54,069 nt of DNA from contig JAKITD010000012.1 in assembly GCA_021648265.1 (NCBI GenBank), positions 1-54,069 on the forward strand, written 5' to 3'. Positions 33,405 through 40,637 of this stretch are shown in pieces. Numbering within the stretch: position 1 is the stretch's first letter; every line of letters begins with the position of its first letter. The translations under genes and the position numbers were made by a program. The notes below the pieces were generated by a model. It saw nothing but the letters and a program-made list of their open reading frames with translations. It did no database searches and was not told the origin of the DNA. The DNA is from Flavobacteriaceae bacterium (lineage in GTDB: Bacteria; Bacteroidota; Bacteroidia; Flavobacteriales; Flavobacteriaceae).

Positions 33405-34072
33405 TCGTTATATCCTAAAAATGCTAACACCAAAAAGATGGTGTACTGTATTCCTGTCATACCATAACCCTTCACAAAATACAAAGGAATTGAAACTACA
33501 TTGGTAATGATCCAGAAAATCCAGTTTTCTATTTTTTTATTTGCCATTAACCACATTGCTACAAACGCAGCTGCTGTTGTAAAAGTATCAATATACGGTG
33601 TTGCCTTCCTAAATTCTACCAAACTTCCCGAACTTATTTTCTGAAATACATATTGAATACTTTCTGAAAAACTTAAATCGGGCATTACCTCATAATATCG
33701 ATACACCACAATCACAAAAATCGCTGTGAATACAAAAATAGCAAAAGCCTTGAGTTTATCTGAAGTATTTGTGCGAGTTATTTTTAAACCTACATTAGTC
33801 TCACTAGAAATTCGAGTCCACATATACCAACCATATAAACTCATTAACGTATAATAGATGTTGATGATTAAATCTCCATACAATGCCCATTGTGACAATA
33901 AATATACATACAGTCCTGTGCTAATAATCCCAGTTGGATAGACTAATATGTTTTCTTTTTTAGCGTAAAAAACACTTATGATGCCAAATACAGCAGCGAT
34001 TAATTCCAACGAAATATTCAGCGCAGAAGCGTTTATATAGGGTTCTAGAAAAAAGTCTATTAATGTGTTCAT
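33365..34072 (-). CDS. pnuC: PnuC-family vitamin transporter
   Basis: 235 residues with about seven membrane helices, beginning LELIAAVFGIISVFYAKKEN and IISTGLYVYLLSQWALYGDL (PnuC hallmark: Q-W-x-L-Y-G-D), then YYTLMSLYGWYMW and TAAAFVAMWLMANKKIENWI, FWIITNVVSIPLYFVKGYGM. PnuC proteins move nicotinamide riboside by facilitated diffusion, with trapping by a kinase; PnuT relatives in Bacteroidota carry thiamine. The coupled NadR-like kinase favours nicotinamide riboside, the nearby TPP-riboswitch receptor keeps thiamine open. Confidence 0.9.
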   Translation of the reverse strand: MNTLIDFFLEPYINASALNISLELIAAVFGIISVFYAKKENILVYPTGIISTGLYVYLLSQWALYGDLIINIYYTLMSLYGWYMWTRISSETNVGLKITRTNTSDKLKAFAIFVFTAIFVIVVYRYYEVMPDLSFSESIQYVFQKISSGSLVEFRKATPYIDTFTTAAAFVAMWLMANKKIENWIFWIITNVVSIPLYFVKGYGMTGIQYTIFLVLAFLGYNEWKKSLNKKNQIV

Positions 34073-34078
34073 TTTATT

Positions 34079-34789
34079 TTATTTTTCAAAAACGGTGCCC
34101 ATCACCACCAAATCTGCTCCTGCTTTATAGGCATCTTGTTTTTGTTTTTCAGATTTAATTCCTCCGCCTATAATTAAAGGGATTTTTAATTCGTTTTTTA
34201 CTGCTGAAATAATTTCTGGAAGAATGGGGATTTTAGCTCCGCTTCCTGCCTCCAAATATATAAGTTTCATTCCTAAATATTCACCCGCTTTTGCGGTGTC
34301 AACTATCTGTTGAATTTTTTTTTGAGAAATTGGCCTAGTTTTACTTACTCTTTCTACCGCAGAAGTTTTTCCGCCATCAATTAATAAATATCCTGTTGAG
34401 ATAACTTCCAACGAACTGTTTCGTAATTTTGAAACCGATTTTACTTGTTGTTCTATTAAATATTCTGGGTTTCTTCCTGAAAGCAATGACAAAAATAACA
34501 AACCATCAGCATTGTTGGTAATTTGAGAAACATCTCCCGGGAATAGAAGAATTGGAATCGAAGTATTCTTTTTTATTTCTGAAACAACCTTTTCTGTTTT
34601 ACCATTTTCTACGGTACTTCCACCCACAAAAATATGTGTGGTTTCTTTAGGGAGTTTTCTTAAAAAAATGTTGGTTTCTGAAACATTAAAAACATCTGGA
34701 TCTACTAAAATTGCAAGTAGCTTTTTGTTTTTTACCGAAGCAGATAAAAAGGAATCGTATAACTTATAAGTCATCTCTTTTTCTTTCAT
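34079..34789 (-). CDS. pcrB: Geranylgeranylglyceryl/heptaprenylglyceryl phosphate synthase family
   Basis: 236 residues (an alternative start, MTYKLYDSF, lies at 34774). TIM-barrel phosphate-binding enzyme of the PcrB/GGGPS family: KKLLAILVDPDVFNVSETN, HIFVGGSTVENGKTEKVV, ILLFPGDVSQITNNADGLLF, LIYLEAGSGAKIPILPEIIS, IPLIIGGGIKSEKQKQDAYK and ADLVVMGTVFE. Such enzymes attach a polyprenyl chain to sn-glycerol-1-phosphate, the archaeal lipid stereochemistry. The gene overlaps the PPTase gene by 26 bp and is 6 bp from pnuC. Confidence 0.92.
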   Translation of the reverse strand: MKEKEMTYKLYDSFLSASVKNKKLLAILVDPDVFNVSETNIFLRKLPKETTHIFVGGSTVENGKTEKVVSEIKKNTSIPILLFPGDVSQITNNADGLLFLSLLSGRNPEYLIEQQVKSVSKLRNSSLEVISTGYLLIDGGKTSAVERVSKTRPISQKKIQQIVDTAKAGEYLGMKLIYLEAGSGAKIPILPEIISAVKNELKIPLIIGGGIKSEKQKQDAYKAGADLVVMGTVFEK

Positions 34790-35414
34790 TTAGCAAAGCA
34801 TAAGCACAAGCAAATCCTTCAAATTCTAAAAACCAAACGTCAAACTCTTCCTCTTTATCTTCAAAATTTACATTTGCTGTTGTTTGGTTTTCATACAAAC
34901 TAAAATCTGCCACCGAAATATGATTTAAAAAGGTCAATCCTACACGGTTAAAACTTTTGTAAAGCGACTCTTTTGCACACCAAACAATGGTTAATTTTCG
35001 GATGATAACATCCTTGTAGTTTAACTTCTGATATTCATCAAACTCCGTAAATTTATGTGCAATTTTTAAAATCTTTTCTCTCTTTTTTTCAATATCGATT
35101 CCTACTTCGATATCACTAATAATGATGGCTGAAAAAGTAAAAGAATGCGTTATAGAAATGTGTTTTCCGTCTTTTAAATGTGGCTTTCCGTTTTCATCGT
35201 AATACAAATCGTGATCGGTGTAGCCTTCCGAAGCCAATAAATATCGTATGCTTAAAAAACCTCGTTGATGCAATTCGCTTTTCATTTTACGAACCCTTGC
35301 TAAACTTCTTTCAGTAAGTGAAGTTTCATTAAAAAGTTCCTTAAAAGATTCTTCAATCTTCCAAATGAGGACTTTAGTTGTAGAATTTACTGTTATAGTT
35401 TTGTAAAGAGGCAT
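34764..35414 (-). CDS. 4'-phosphopantetheinyl transferase superfamily protein
   Basis: 216 residues. Sfp-type motifs: GKPHLKDGKHISITHSFTF, VGIDIEKKREKILKIAHKF (Mg-binding D-x-E) and IVWCAKESLYKSF (catalytic W-x-x-K-E-x-x-x-K). It transfers phosphopantetheine from coenzyme A to carrier proteins; whether it serves fatty-acid ACP or another carrier cannot be seen. It is the first gene of the overlapping PPTase-pcrB-pnuC-kinase-DUF4301 run. Confidence 0.9.
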   Translation of the reverse strand: MPLYKTITVNSTTKVLIWKIEESFKELFNETSLTERSLARVRKMKSELHQRGFLSIRYLLASEGYTDHDLYYDENGKPHLKDGKHISITHSFTFSAIIISDIEVGIDIEKKREKILKIAHKFTEFDEYQKLNYKDVIIRKLTIVWCAKESLYKSFNRVGLTFLNHISVADFSLYENQTTANVNFEDKEEEFDVWFLEFEGFACAYALLNERKRDDL

Positions 35415-35481
35415 TTAATATTAAAGTATATTATGTATTTTTGCAAACTGTTTTATAAAAAGAAAATCGTTTAATAAATAA

Positions 35482-35497
35482 TCCCGATGCTTCGGGA
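35482..35497. repeat. TCCCGA hairpin repeat in the ahcY leader
   Basis: TCCCGA (35482-35487), loop TGCT, TCGGGA (35492-35497), followed by CTGCCTTCGCAGG, a second small hairpin. It lies 30 bp before the ahcY start and resembles the dispersed hairpin at 24715. A TATTTTTG box (35436-35443) upstream is a likely -7 element, so the hairpin is in the ahcY leader RNA. Confidence 0.55.
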
Positions 35498-35528
35498 CTG
35501 CCTTCGCAGGAATAACAAATATAATAAT

Positions 35529-36839
35529 ATGTCAACAAAAACAACACCTTACATTGCCAATAAAGTTAAAGATATCTCTTTAGCAAGTTGGGGAAGAAAA
35601 GAAATTGAACTTGCCGAAGCAGAAATGCCTGGCTTAATGTCACTTCGTAAAGAGTACAAAAACGAACAACCTTTAAAGGGTGCTCGTATTGCTGGATGCC
35701 TTCATATGACCATCCAAACTGCTGTGCTTATTGAAACTTTAATCGCTCTTGGAGCAGAAGTTACTTGGAGTTCTTGTAATATTTTCTCTACACAAGATCA
35801 AGCTGCTGCTGCGATTGCCGATGCAGGAATTGCTGTGTATGCTTGGAAAGGAATGAATGAAGAAGAATTTGATTGGTGTATCGAGCAAACACTTTTCTTT
35901 GGTGAAGATCGCAAACCATTAAATATGATTTTAGATGATGGTGGTGATTTAACCAATATGGTATTGGATCGTTATCCTGAATTAGTGGACGGAATCAATG
36001 GTTTAAGTGAAGAAACTACCACTGGAGTTCATCGTTTATACGATCGGATGAAAGAAGGAACCTTACCAATGCCAGCGATTAATGTAAACGATAGTGTTAC
36101 CAAATCTAAATTCGATAATAAATACGGTTGTCGCGAAAGTGCCGTAGATGCTATCAGACGTGCTACCGATGTTATGTTGGCTGGAAAACGTGTAGTAGTT
36201 TGTGGTTATGGTGATGTTGGAAAAGGAACTGCCGCTTCTTTTAAAGGAGCTGGAAGTATTGTAACAGTTACTGAAATCGATCCAATTTGTGCTTTACAAG
36301 CTGCAATGGATGGTTTTGAAGTGAAAAAATTAGAAAATGTAGTTGGAAAAGCAGACATTGTTATTACCACTACTGGAAATAAAGATATTGTACAAGGACG
36401 TCATTTTGAAGCGATGAAAGACAAAACCATCGTTTGTAATATTGGTCATTTTGATAATGAAATTGATGTAGCTTGGTTGAATGACAATCACGAAAAAATT
36501 GAAATCAAACCACAAGTAGATAAATATGCGGTGAACGGAAAAGACATTATTTTGTTAGCGGAAGGTCGTTTGGTAAACTTAGGTTGTGCTACGGGGCATC
36601 CTAGTTTTGTAATGAGTAATTCGTTTACCAATCAAACGTTAGCTCAAATCGAACTTTGGACGAATCTTGATAAATACGAAAACAAAGTATATATGTTACC
36701 AAAATATTTGGATGAAAAAGTAGCAAAATTACACTTGGAGAAAATCGGGATTGAATTGACTGAACTTCGTGAAGATCAAGCTAAATATATTGGTGTTACT
36801 GTAGAAGGTCCTTATAAGCCTGAGTATTACAGATATTAA
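35529..36839 (+). CDS. ahcY: Adenosylhomocysteinase
   Basis: 436 residues from the ATG at 35529 ([20 protein letters not shown]); the frame opens at 35487 but the first codons pass through the hairpin repeat. Landmarks: [56 protein letters not shown], the NAD-binding [20 protein letters not shown], and C-terminal [15 protein letters not shown]. The enzyme splits S-adenosylhomocysteine into adenosine and homocysteine, keeping methylation going. It is transcribed alone. Confidence 0.97.
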   Translation: MSTKTTPYIANKVKDISLASWGRKEIELAEAEMPGLMSLRKEYKNEQPLKGARIAGCLHMTIQTAVLIETLIALGAEVTWSSCNIFSTQDQAAAAIADAGIAVYAWKGMNEEEFDWCIEQTLFFGEDRKPLNMILDDGGDLTNMVLDRYPELVDGINGLSEETTTGVHRLYDRMKEGTLPMPAINVNDSVTKSKFDNKYGCRESAVDAIRRATDVMLAGKRVVVCGYGDVGKGTAASFKGAGSIVTVTEIDPICALQAAMDGFEVKKLENVVGKADIVITTTGNKDIVQGRHFEAMKDKTIVCNIGHFDNEIDVAWLNDNHEKIEIKPQVDKYAVNGKDIILLAEGRLVNLGCATGHPSFVMSNSFTNQTLAQIELWTNLDKYENKVYMLPKYLDEKVAKLHLEKIGIELTELREDQAKYIGVTVEGPYKPEYYRY

Positions 36840-36859
36840 TAGAGCAATTAGATTGAGTG

Positions 36860-36883
36860 GTCACTGAGCGGAGTCGAAGTGAC
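36860..36883. repeat. GTCACT...AGTGAC hairpin repeat
   Basis: GTCACT (36860-36865), GAGCGGAGTCGA, AGTGAC (36878-36883): the 'cactgagcggagtcgaagtg' type hairpin that is typical of intergenic repeats in Flavobacteriaceae. It lies 20 bp after the ahcY stop. Confidence 0.55.
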
Positions 36884-36914
36884 AAAAAAGCATAAATGTT
36901 GTAAATAAATTATC

Positions 36915-36947
36915 AGACCTGCTAGGTTTTAAAAACCTAGCAGGTCT
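36915..36947. repeat. AGACCT palindrome, copy 2; bidirectional terminator candidate
   Basis: AGACCTGCTAGGTTTT (36915-36930), one base, then the exact reverse complement (36932-36947), followed by TTTT on the plus strand. A perfect 16-bp stem. It lies between convergent genes (ahcY and the 36959-37291 gene), where it could end both transcripts. The outer and inner parts match the palindrome at 46600 except for two bases per arm. Confidence 0.75.
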
Positions 36948-36958
36948 TTTTAATACAA

Positions 36959-37291
36959 TTATTTCTGTTTCTTAAATATATAGCTCATCCAAATGGGATT
37001 TTTTATTTCTGTGATGGCTTTTCTGTCAACAAATTCCCAGTTATGAGCATTCATATAATTTAATAAACCAGAAGTAGATTTTATGGATTCCATTTCTTTA
37101 ATAGTAATAACTTTTCCAGCTAAAGATTGTTGGTCTTCGACTTTAATACGTTTTATTTTTCCTCCATTGTTTGCTTTCTGAATCACAATGACTTCTATAA
37201 AATCGTATTTAGTTATTTCTTGGGCGTAGGTAGTTGCTTCAGTTAAAAGGAAAATAGAAATTGCAAAGAGTCCAATAAGTAGTTTTTTCAT
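36959..37291 (-). CDS. Small secreted protein, unknown function
   Basis: 110 residues, signal peptide MKKLLIGLFAISIFLLTEAT ending in a YAQ site. The mature protein EITKYDFIEVIVIQKANNGG, KIKRIKVEDQQSLAGKVIT, LLNYMNAHNWEFVDRKAIT and WMSYIFKKQ has two beta segments around a short helix and ends in a beta strand, a layout recalling DUF4177-like small proteins. No function can be proposed. Confidence 0.7.
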   Translation of the reverse strand: MKKLLIGLFAISIFLLTEATTYAQEITKYDFIEVIVIQKANNGGKIKRIKVEDQQSLAGKVITIKEMESIKSTSGLLNYMNAHNWEFVDRKAITEIKNPIWMSYIFKKQK

Positions 37292-37348
37292 AGTAAATGA
37301 TTTAAAATCTAAATTACAATTAATACTTCAAACAATTTCAATTAATGC

Positions 37349-37380
37349 AAAAAACCTCCAACTGTTTCCAGTTGAAGGTT
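37349..37380 (-). terminator. Terminator of the rplU-rpmA operon
   Basis: On the minus strand AACCTTCAACTG (37380-37369), loop GAAA, CAGTTGGAGGTT (37364-37353) and TTTT: a 12-position stem with one mismatch, then a T-run, 26 bp after the rpmA stop. Confidence 0.8.
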
Positions 37381-37405
37381 TATAAATAGGATTAAATCTA
37401 GTTTC

Positions 37406-37666
37406 TTAAGCCTCGAAAGGCACGATAGAAACGTATGATTTATTATTTCTTTTTTTAGTGAATTTTACAACACCGTCCACTTTTGCATGAAGTGTGTGAT
37501 CTTTTCCACCATATACATTTTCACCAGGAAAATGCGTGTTTCCTCTTTGTCTAATGATAATGTTTCCAGCTATAGCAGCTTGTCCACCAAATATCTTAAC
37601 GCCTAAACGTTTCGATTCTGATTCTCTACCATTCTTCGAACTACCAACTCCTTTTTTATGTGCCAT
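37406..37666 (-). CDS. rpmA: 50S ribosomal protein L27
   Basis: 86 residues, the standard L27 length: [60 protein letters not shown]. The N-terminus begins directly with MAHKKG, without the processed extension seen in Firmicutes. It follows rplU by 26 bp, the universal L21-L27 order. Confidence 0.97.
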   Translation of the reverse strand: MAHKKGVGSSKNGRESESKRLGVKIFGGQAAIAGNIIIRQRGNTHFPGENVYGGKDHTLHAKVDGVVKFTKKRNNKSYVSIVPFEA

Positions 37667-37692
37667 TTTCTTACGTTTTTAAAATTAAAAAA

Positions 37693-38193
37693 TTAACTTA
37701 AAGCAGCTATTAGTTCAGCTTTCTTCATTGATGTGTATCCAGAAACTCCTTGTTCTTTAGCCATTGCTTTCAATTCAGCAACCGTCATTGAACTAATATC
37801 AGTTCCAGTAGTTTCTACCTTAGCTTCCGTTTTTGGAGTAGCAGGTTTCGCTTCTTTTTTTGGTTCAGCCTTTTTAGCTCCAGAAGTTGCAATACTTTCA
37901 ATTACTATTTCAGTAAGTGCTTGTCTGTGACCATTTTTTACTCTGTATCCTTTTCTTCTTTTTTTCTTGAATACAATAACTTTATCACCTTTAAGGTGCT
38001 TAATGACTTTTGCTCCTACTTGAGCTCCGTCGATAGCTGGGGCGCCAATAGTTACTTTGCTACCATCGCTTAACATAAGAACATTATCGAAAGATATTTT
38101 CTTTCCTTCTTCTGTTGCTAAACGGTGTACAAAGACTTTCTGGTCTTTTGCAACTTTAAATTGCTGCCCTGCTATTTCTACAATTGCGAACAT
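37693..38193 (-). CDS. rplU: 50S ribosomal protein L21 with C-terminal SAP/Rho_N-like extension
   Basis: 166 residues from the ATG at 38193 (MFAIVEIAGQQFKVAKDQKV). The longer frame to 38250 is excluded because the promoter's TATATTTG box lies there. Residues 1-102 are L21 (DKVIVFKKKRRKGYRVKNGH, RQALTEIVIESI). After an Ala/Lys/Pro linker (AKKAEPKKEAKPATPKTEAK) comes a helix-extension-helix of about 35 residues, DISSMTVAELKAMAKEQGVS and YTSMKKAELIAALS, like SAP/Rho_N nucleic-acid-binding units. Ordinary L21 is about 103 residues, so this is an extended form. Confidence 0.95.
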   Translation of the reverse strand: MFAIVEIAGQQFKVAKDQKVFVHRLATEEGKKISFDNVLMLSDGSKVTIGAPAIDGAQVGAKVIKHLKGDKVIVFKKKRRKGYRVKNGHRQALTEIVIESIATSGAKKAEPKKEAKPATPKTEAKVETTGTDISSMTVAELKAMAKEQGVSGYTSMKKAELIAALS

Positions 38194-38247
38194 AACGTTT
38201 CGTTTAAATTTTATTATTATTAATTTTGCCTTACTCGAAGGCGGGTG

Positions 38248-38277
38248 CAAATATAGTACTTAATACTACAATAGCAA
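38248..38277 (-). promoter_or_regulatory. rplU-rpmA promoter
   Basis: On the minus strand TTG (38277-38275), 19-bp spacer, TATATTTG (38255-38248): a full match to the flavobacterial consensus. Predicted start near 38241 gives a leader of about 48 nt to the rplU ATG at 38193. Confidence 0.75.
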
Positions 38278-38312
38278 ATCGTTTTTCTGAAAAAATAAAT
38301 ACGTTAAATCCT

Positions 38313-39179
38313 TTAGCGTTTGGAGTTTGCTAAATAGACTCCTATTAATATAATTCCAGTTGCCAAAGCTTGCCAAATACTAAAAACTTCACCGTCCAAT
38401 AATCCCCAACTTACAGAAACAATAGGCATTATATAAGTTACTGAAGAAGCAAAAACAGGTGTTGAAATCTGAACCAATTTATTAAAAAGTACTTTTGCGA
38501 TCGCAGTCCCGAACAATGAAAGTAAAATTAGATATAATATGGAAATATTAAATTCGGGAGCTTGCAGAACTTCTGAAGTGAAGAATCCTGAAAATAATAA
38601 CACTATAAATGCAGGAATTATTATCACTGCAAAATTACCCACTGCAATTGCCATTGCTGGTACATTTTGAAGATGTCGTTTAATAATATTTATATTCATT
38701 GCGTACATTAATGTAGCGATGATTACCAAAAAAGCATACCAATAATTCTGATCTGGATTAATACTCGCACCGTTTGTTATCAAAAAAACCGTACCAAAAA
38801 AACCTATTATAACTCCTATTATTTGTTTTCGAGAAGAAAGAATTTTAAAAAGTATCATTCCAAAAACAATTGTCATAATCGGAACAATTGAGTTTAATAT
38901 GGAAGCAATGGCACTATCAATTTCAGTTTCTGCATAAGCGAATAAAAAAGCTGGAAAGAATGTGCCTAATAATCCTGAAATTGCAATCCATTTAAAATTA
39001 GATTTGGTGAGTTTTTTTAAACTACCAAACCCTACTAAAAATAGCATTGCGCCCGAAACAATAATTCGTAAAGACCCTAATTGTAATGGTGTAAAGCCAA
39101 TTAAAGACTTTTTTATTAATATAAAGGAGCTTCCCCAAATTAGGGAAAGTATTAATAAGTAAGTCCATTTTTTACTCAT
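38313..39179 (-). CDS. EamA/DMT-family transporter
   Basis: 288 residues with ten hydrophobic helices in two repeats: WTYLLILSLIWGSSFILIKK and GFTPLQLGSLRIIVSGAMLF in the first EamA unit, YWYAFLVIIATLMYAMNINI and NFAVIIIPAFIVLLFSGFF in the second. It belongs to the drug/metabolite transporter superfamily; the substrate cannot be told. It stands alone between rplU and the metal-binding lipoprotein gene. Confidence 0.9.
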   Translation of the reverse strand: MSKKWTYLLILSLIWGSSFILIKKSLIGFTPLQLGSLRIIVSGAMLFLVGFGSLKKLTKSNFKWIAISGLLGTFFPAFLFAYAETEIDSAIASILNSIVPIMTIVFGMILFKILSSRKQIIGVIIGFFGTVFLITNGASINPDQNYWYAFLVIIATLMYAMNINIIKRHLQNVPAMAIAVGNFAVIIIPAFIVLLFSGFFTSEVLQAPEFNISILYLILLSLFGTAIAKVLFNKLVQISTPVFASSVTYIMPIVSVSWGLLDGEVFSIWQALATGIILIGVYLANSKR

Positions 39180-39282
39180 TCTACTTGGATCTTTTGTTAA
39201 ATATTTTACAAAAATGTCACTATTAAATTAAATAAGTGAGAACTATTGTTATTTTTGCTAAAATTAAATTAGATAAACAATT

Positions 39283-39981
39283 ATGAAAATTTTAAAATTA
39301 GCAATCGGTATCGCATTAACATCAACTATAATGTGGTCTTGTAAAAACGAAACAGAACCTCAAGTAAAAACGGTTGAAACTGCTGAAGTAGTTACTAAAA
39401 AAGAAATTGCAGATGATGTAAAACTAGCAAAAGCAGAATTTAATATCGAAGGAATGACTTGTGCAATTGGATGTGCAAAAACCATTGAGAAGAAACTTTC
39501 TGAAATGGAAGGTGTAAAATCTGCAACCGTAGATTTTGACAATAAATTAGCAATGGTAGAATATGATGAAGCTCTAGTAAACCCTACTTCACTAGAAAAA
39601 ACGGTAACTACAGCTAGCGATAAGTATGCCGTTATAAATATGAAATCTGTTGAGTCTTTTTCTACAGATGGTGCAAAAAAAGGATGCGACAGGGACTGTA
39701 AAAAAGCTTGTTGTGCTGGTAAAGATAAAAAGGAATGCAATCACGAAGGAAAAGAATGTAAAAAAGGAATGAAAGATTGCAAAATGAGCGATAAAGCCTC
39801 TTGCAAAGGAATGGACAAGAAAAAATGTGCAGGAAAAGATAAAGCTTCTTGCAAAGGAAAAAGCAAAAAAGAATGTAAAATGAAGGAAGGTGACAAAGCT
39901 TCAATGGGAGAAAATCACGGAGAGAAAATGGCTCACGGTAAAGATTGTAAAATGGCTTGTTGTGCTGATAAAAAAGCATAA
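39283..39981 (+). CDS. Lipoprotein with HMA domain and Cys/Lys-rich metallothionein-like tail
   Basis: 232 residues. Lipobox WSC (Cys20) after MKILKLAIGIALTSTIM. The region 50-120 is a heavy-metal-associated domain: EFNIEGMTCAIGCAKTIEKK, VKSATVDFDNKLAMVEYDE. The metal loop reads C-A-I-G-C, one residue longer than the common C-x-x-C. The last 100 residues are an unstructured Lys/Cys tail with 14 cysteines in units such as KKECNHEGKECKKG, KDCKMSDKASCKG and ACC, plus His and Met. It most likely binds soft metals (copper, zinc or similar) at the cell surface. A TATTTTTG box (39250-39257) lies 25 bp before the start. Confidence 0.85.
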   Translation: MKILKLAIGIALTSTIMWSCKNETEPQVKTVETAEVVTKKEIADDVKLAKAEFNIEGMTCAIGCAKTIEKKLSEMEGVKSATVDFDNKLAMVEYDEALVNPTSLEKTVTTASDKYAVINMKSVESFSTDGAKKGCDRDCKKACCAGKDKKECNHEGKECKKGMKDCKMSDKASCKGMDKKKCAGKDKASCKGKSKKECKMKEGDKASMGENHGEKMAHGKDCKMACCADKKA

Positions 39982-40018
39982 TACATTCCTATAAATAGAG
40001 GAAACTTTAAAATATCAA

Positions 40019-40052
40019 AACCATTTCAATTAATTTTTGAAGTGGTTTTTTT
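40019..40052 (+). terminator. Terminator after the metal-binding lipoprotein
   Basis: AACCATTTCAA (40019-40029), loop, TTGAAGTGGTT (40037-40047) and a T-run. One G-T/A mismatch in the stem. Confidence 0.75.
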
Positions 40053-40072
40053 AACTCAGCACTCCAAACTCT

Positions 40073-40636
40073 TCACTCTTCACTTTTATTCCATCGCAAT
40101 GTTTCCATAATTCGGCGCATATCTTTTCTAAGGTAGATTACCGCTGGATAAATAGAATCGAAGTTGGGTTTTGCTTCAAAATATAAGGCACCTGTTATAA
40201 AATTCTGAATACTATCAGTAAGGTAAAATTCTGCTTGAGTAGCAGCATTACCGTTAATCATATAAAACATTCCATAAACATTATCATCTGGATTTACAAA
40301 GGGTTGTTCTGGAATACTTTCCGCTTTTATAGCGTGATCGTAAGCTAATTTTTGAGCATCTCGTAATAAGGAATCTAAATTGGTTTTCGTTACCTTTTGA
40401 TAAGTTATGTACACCGTAGCTTTCATGTTTGGGTACTGTAAATTCAAGCCAAAATTTCTTTTTTTTAAAAGATGGGCTATTTTGTTTTTCTGAAATTGAA
40501 AAGGAAAACTAATTTTCACATCTTCATATTCATGTTTTGGATATTCTAAACTGAGTTGTGCTTTTGGTTTAATCGTTACTTCATCTTCACAAGAAGTAAA
40601 TAAAACCACCAAGAAAAGAACAAGAATAAAACGCAT
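40073..40636 (-). CDS. gldD: Gliding-motility lipoprotein GldD
   Basis: 187 residues from the ATG at 40636 (MRFILVLFLVVLFTSC, lipobox Cys16); an ATG nine bases upstream (40645) overlaps gldE. Family blocks: KPKAQLSLEYPKHEYED, FPFQFQKNKIAHLLKKR, YITYQKVTKTNLDSLLRDAQ, GNAATQAEFYLTDSIQNFIT and VIYLRKDMRRIMETLRW. GldD is needed for gliding and type IX secretion in Flavobacterium johnsoniae. It follows gldE at one base distance, the conserved order. Confidence 0.94.
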   Translation of the reverse strand: MRFILVLFLVVLFTSCEDEVTIKPKAQLSLEYPKHEYEDVKISFPFQFQKNKIAHLLKKRNFGLNLQYPNMKATVYITYQKVTKTNLDSLLRDAQKLAYDHAIKAESIPEQPFVNPDDNVYGMFYMINGNAATQAEFYLTDSIQNFITGALYFEAKPNFDSIYPAVIYLRKDMRRIMETLRWNKSEE

Positions 40637-40637
40637 A

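Noticed and set aside
39662-39979. 105-codon minus frame rich in Leu/Phe/Cys opposite the metal-binding tail
   Set aside because: Direct antisense of the Lys/Cys-rich tail; composition follows from that repeat.
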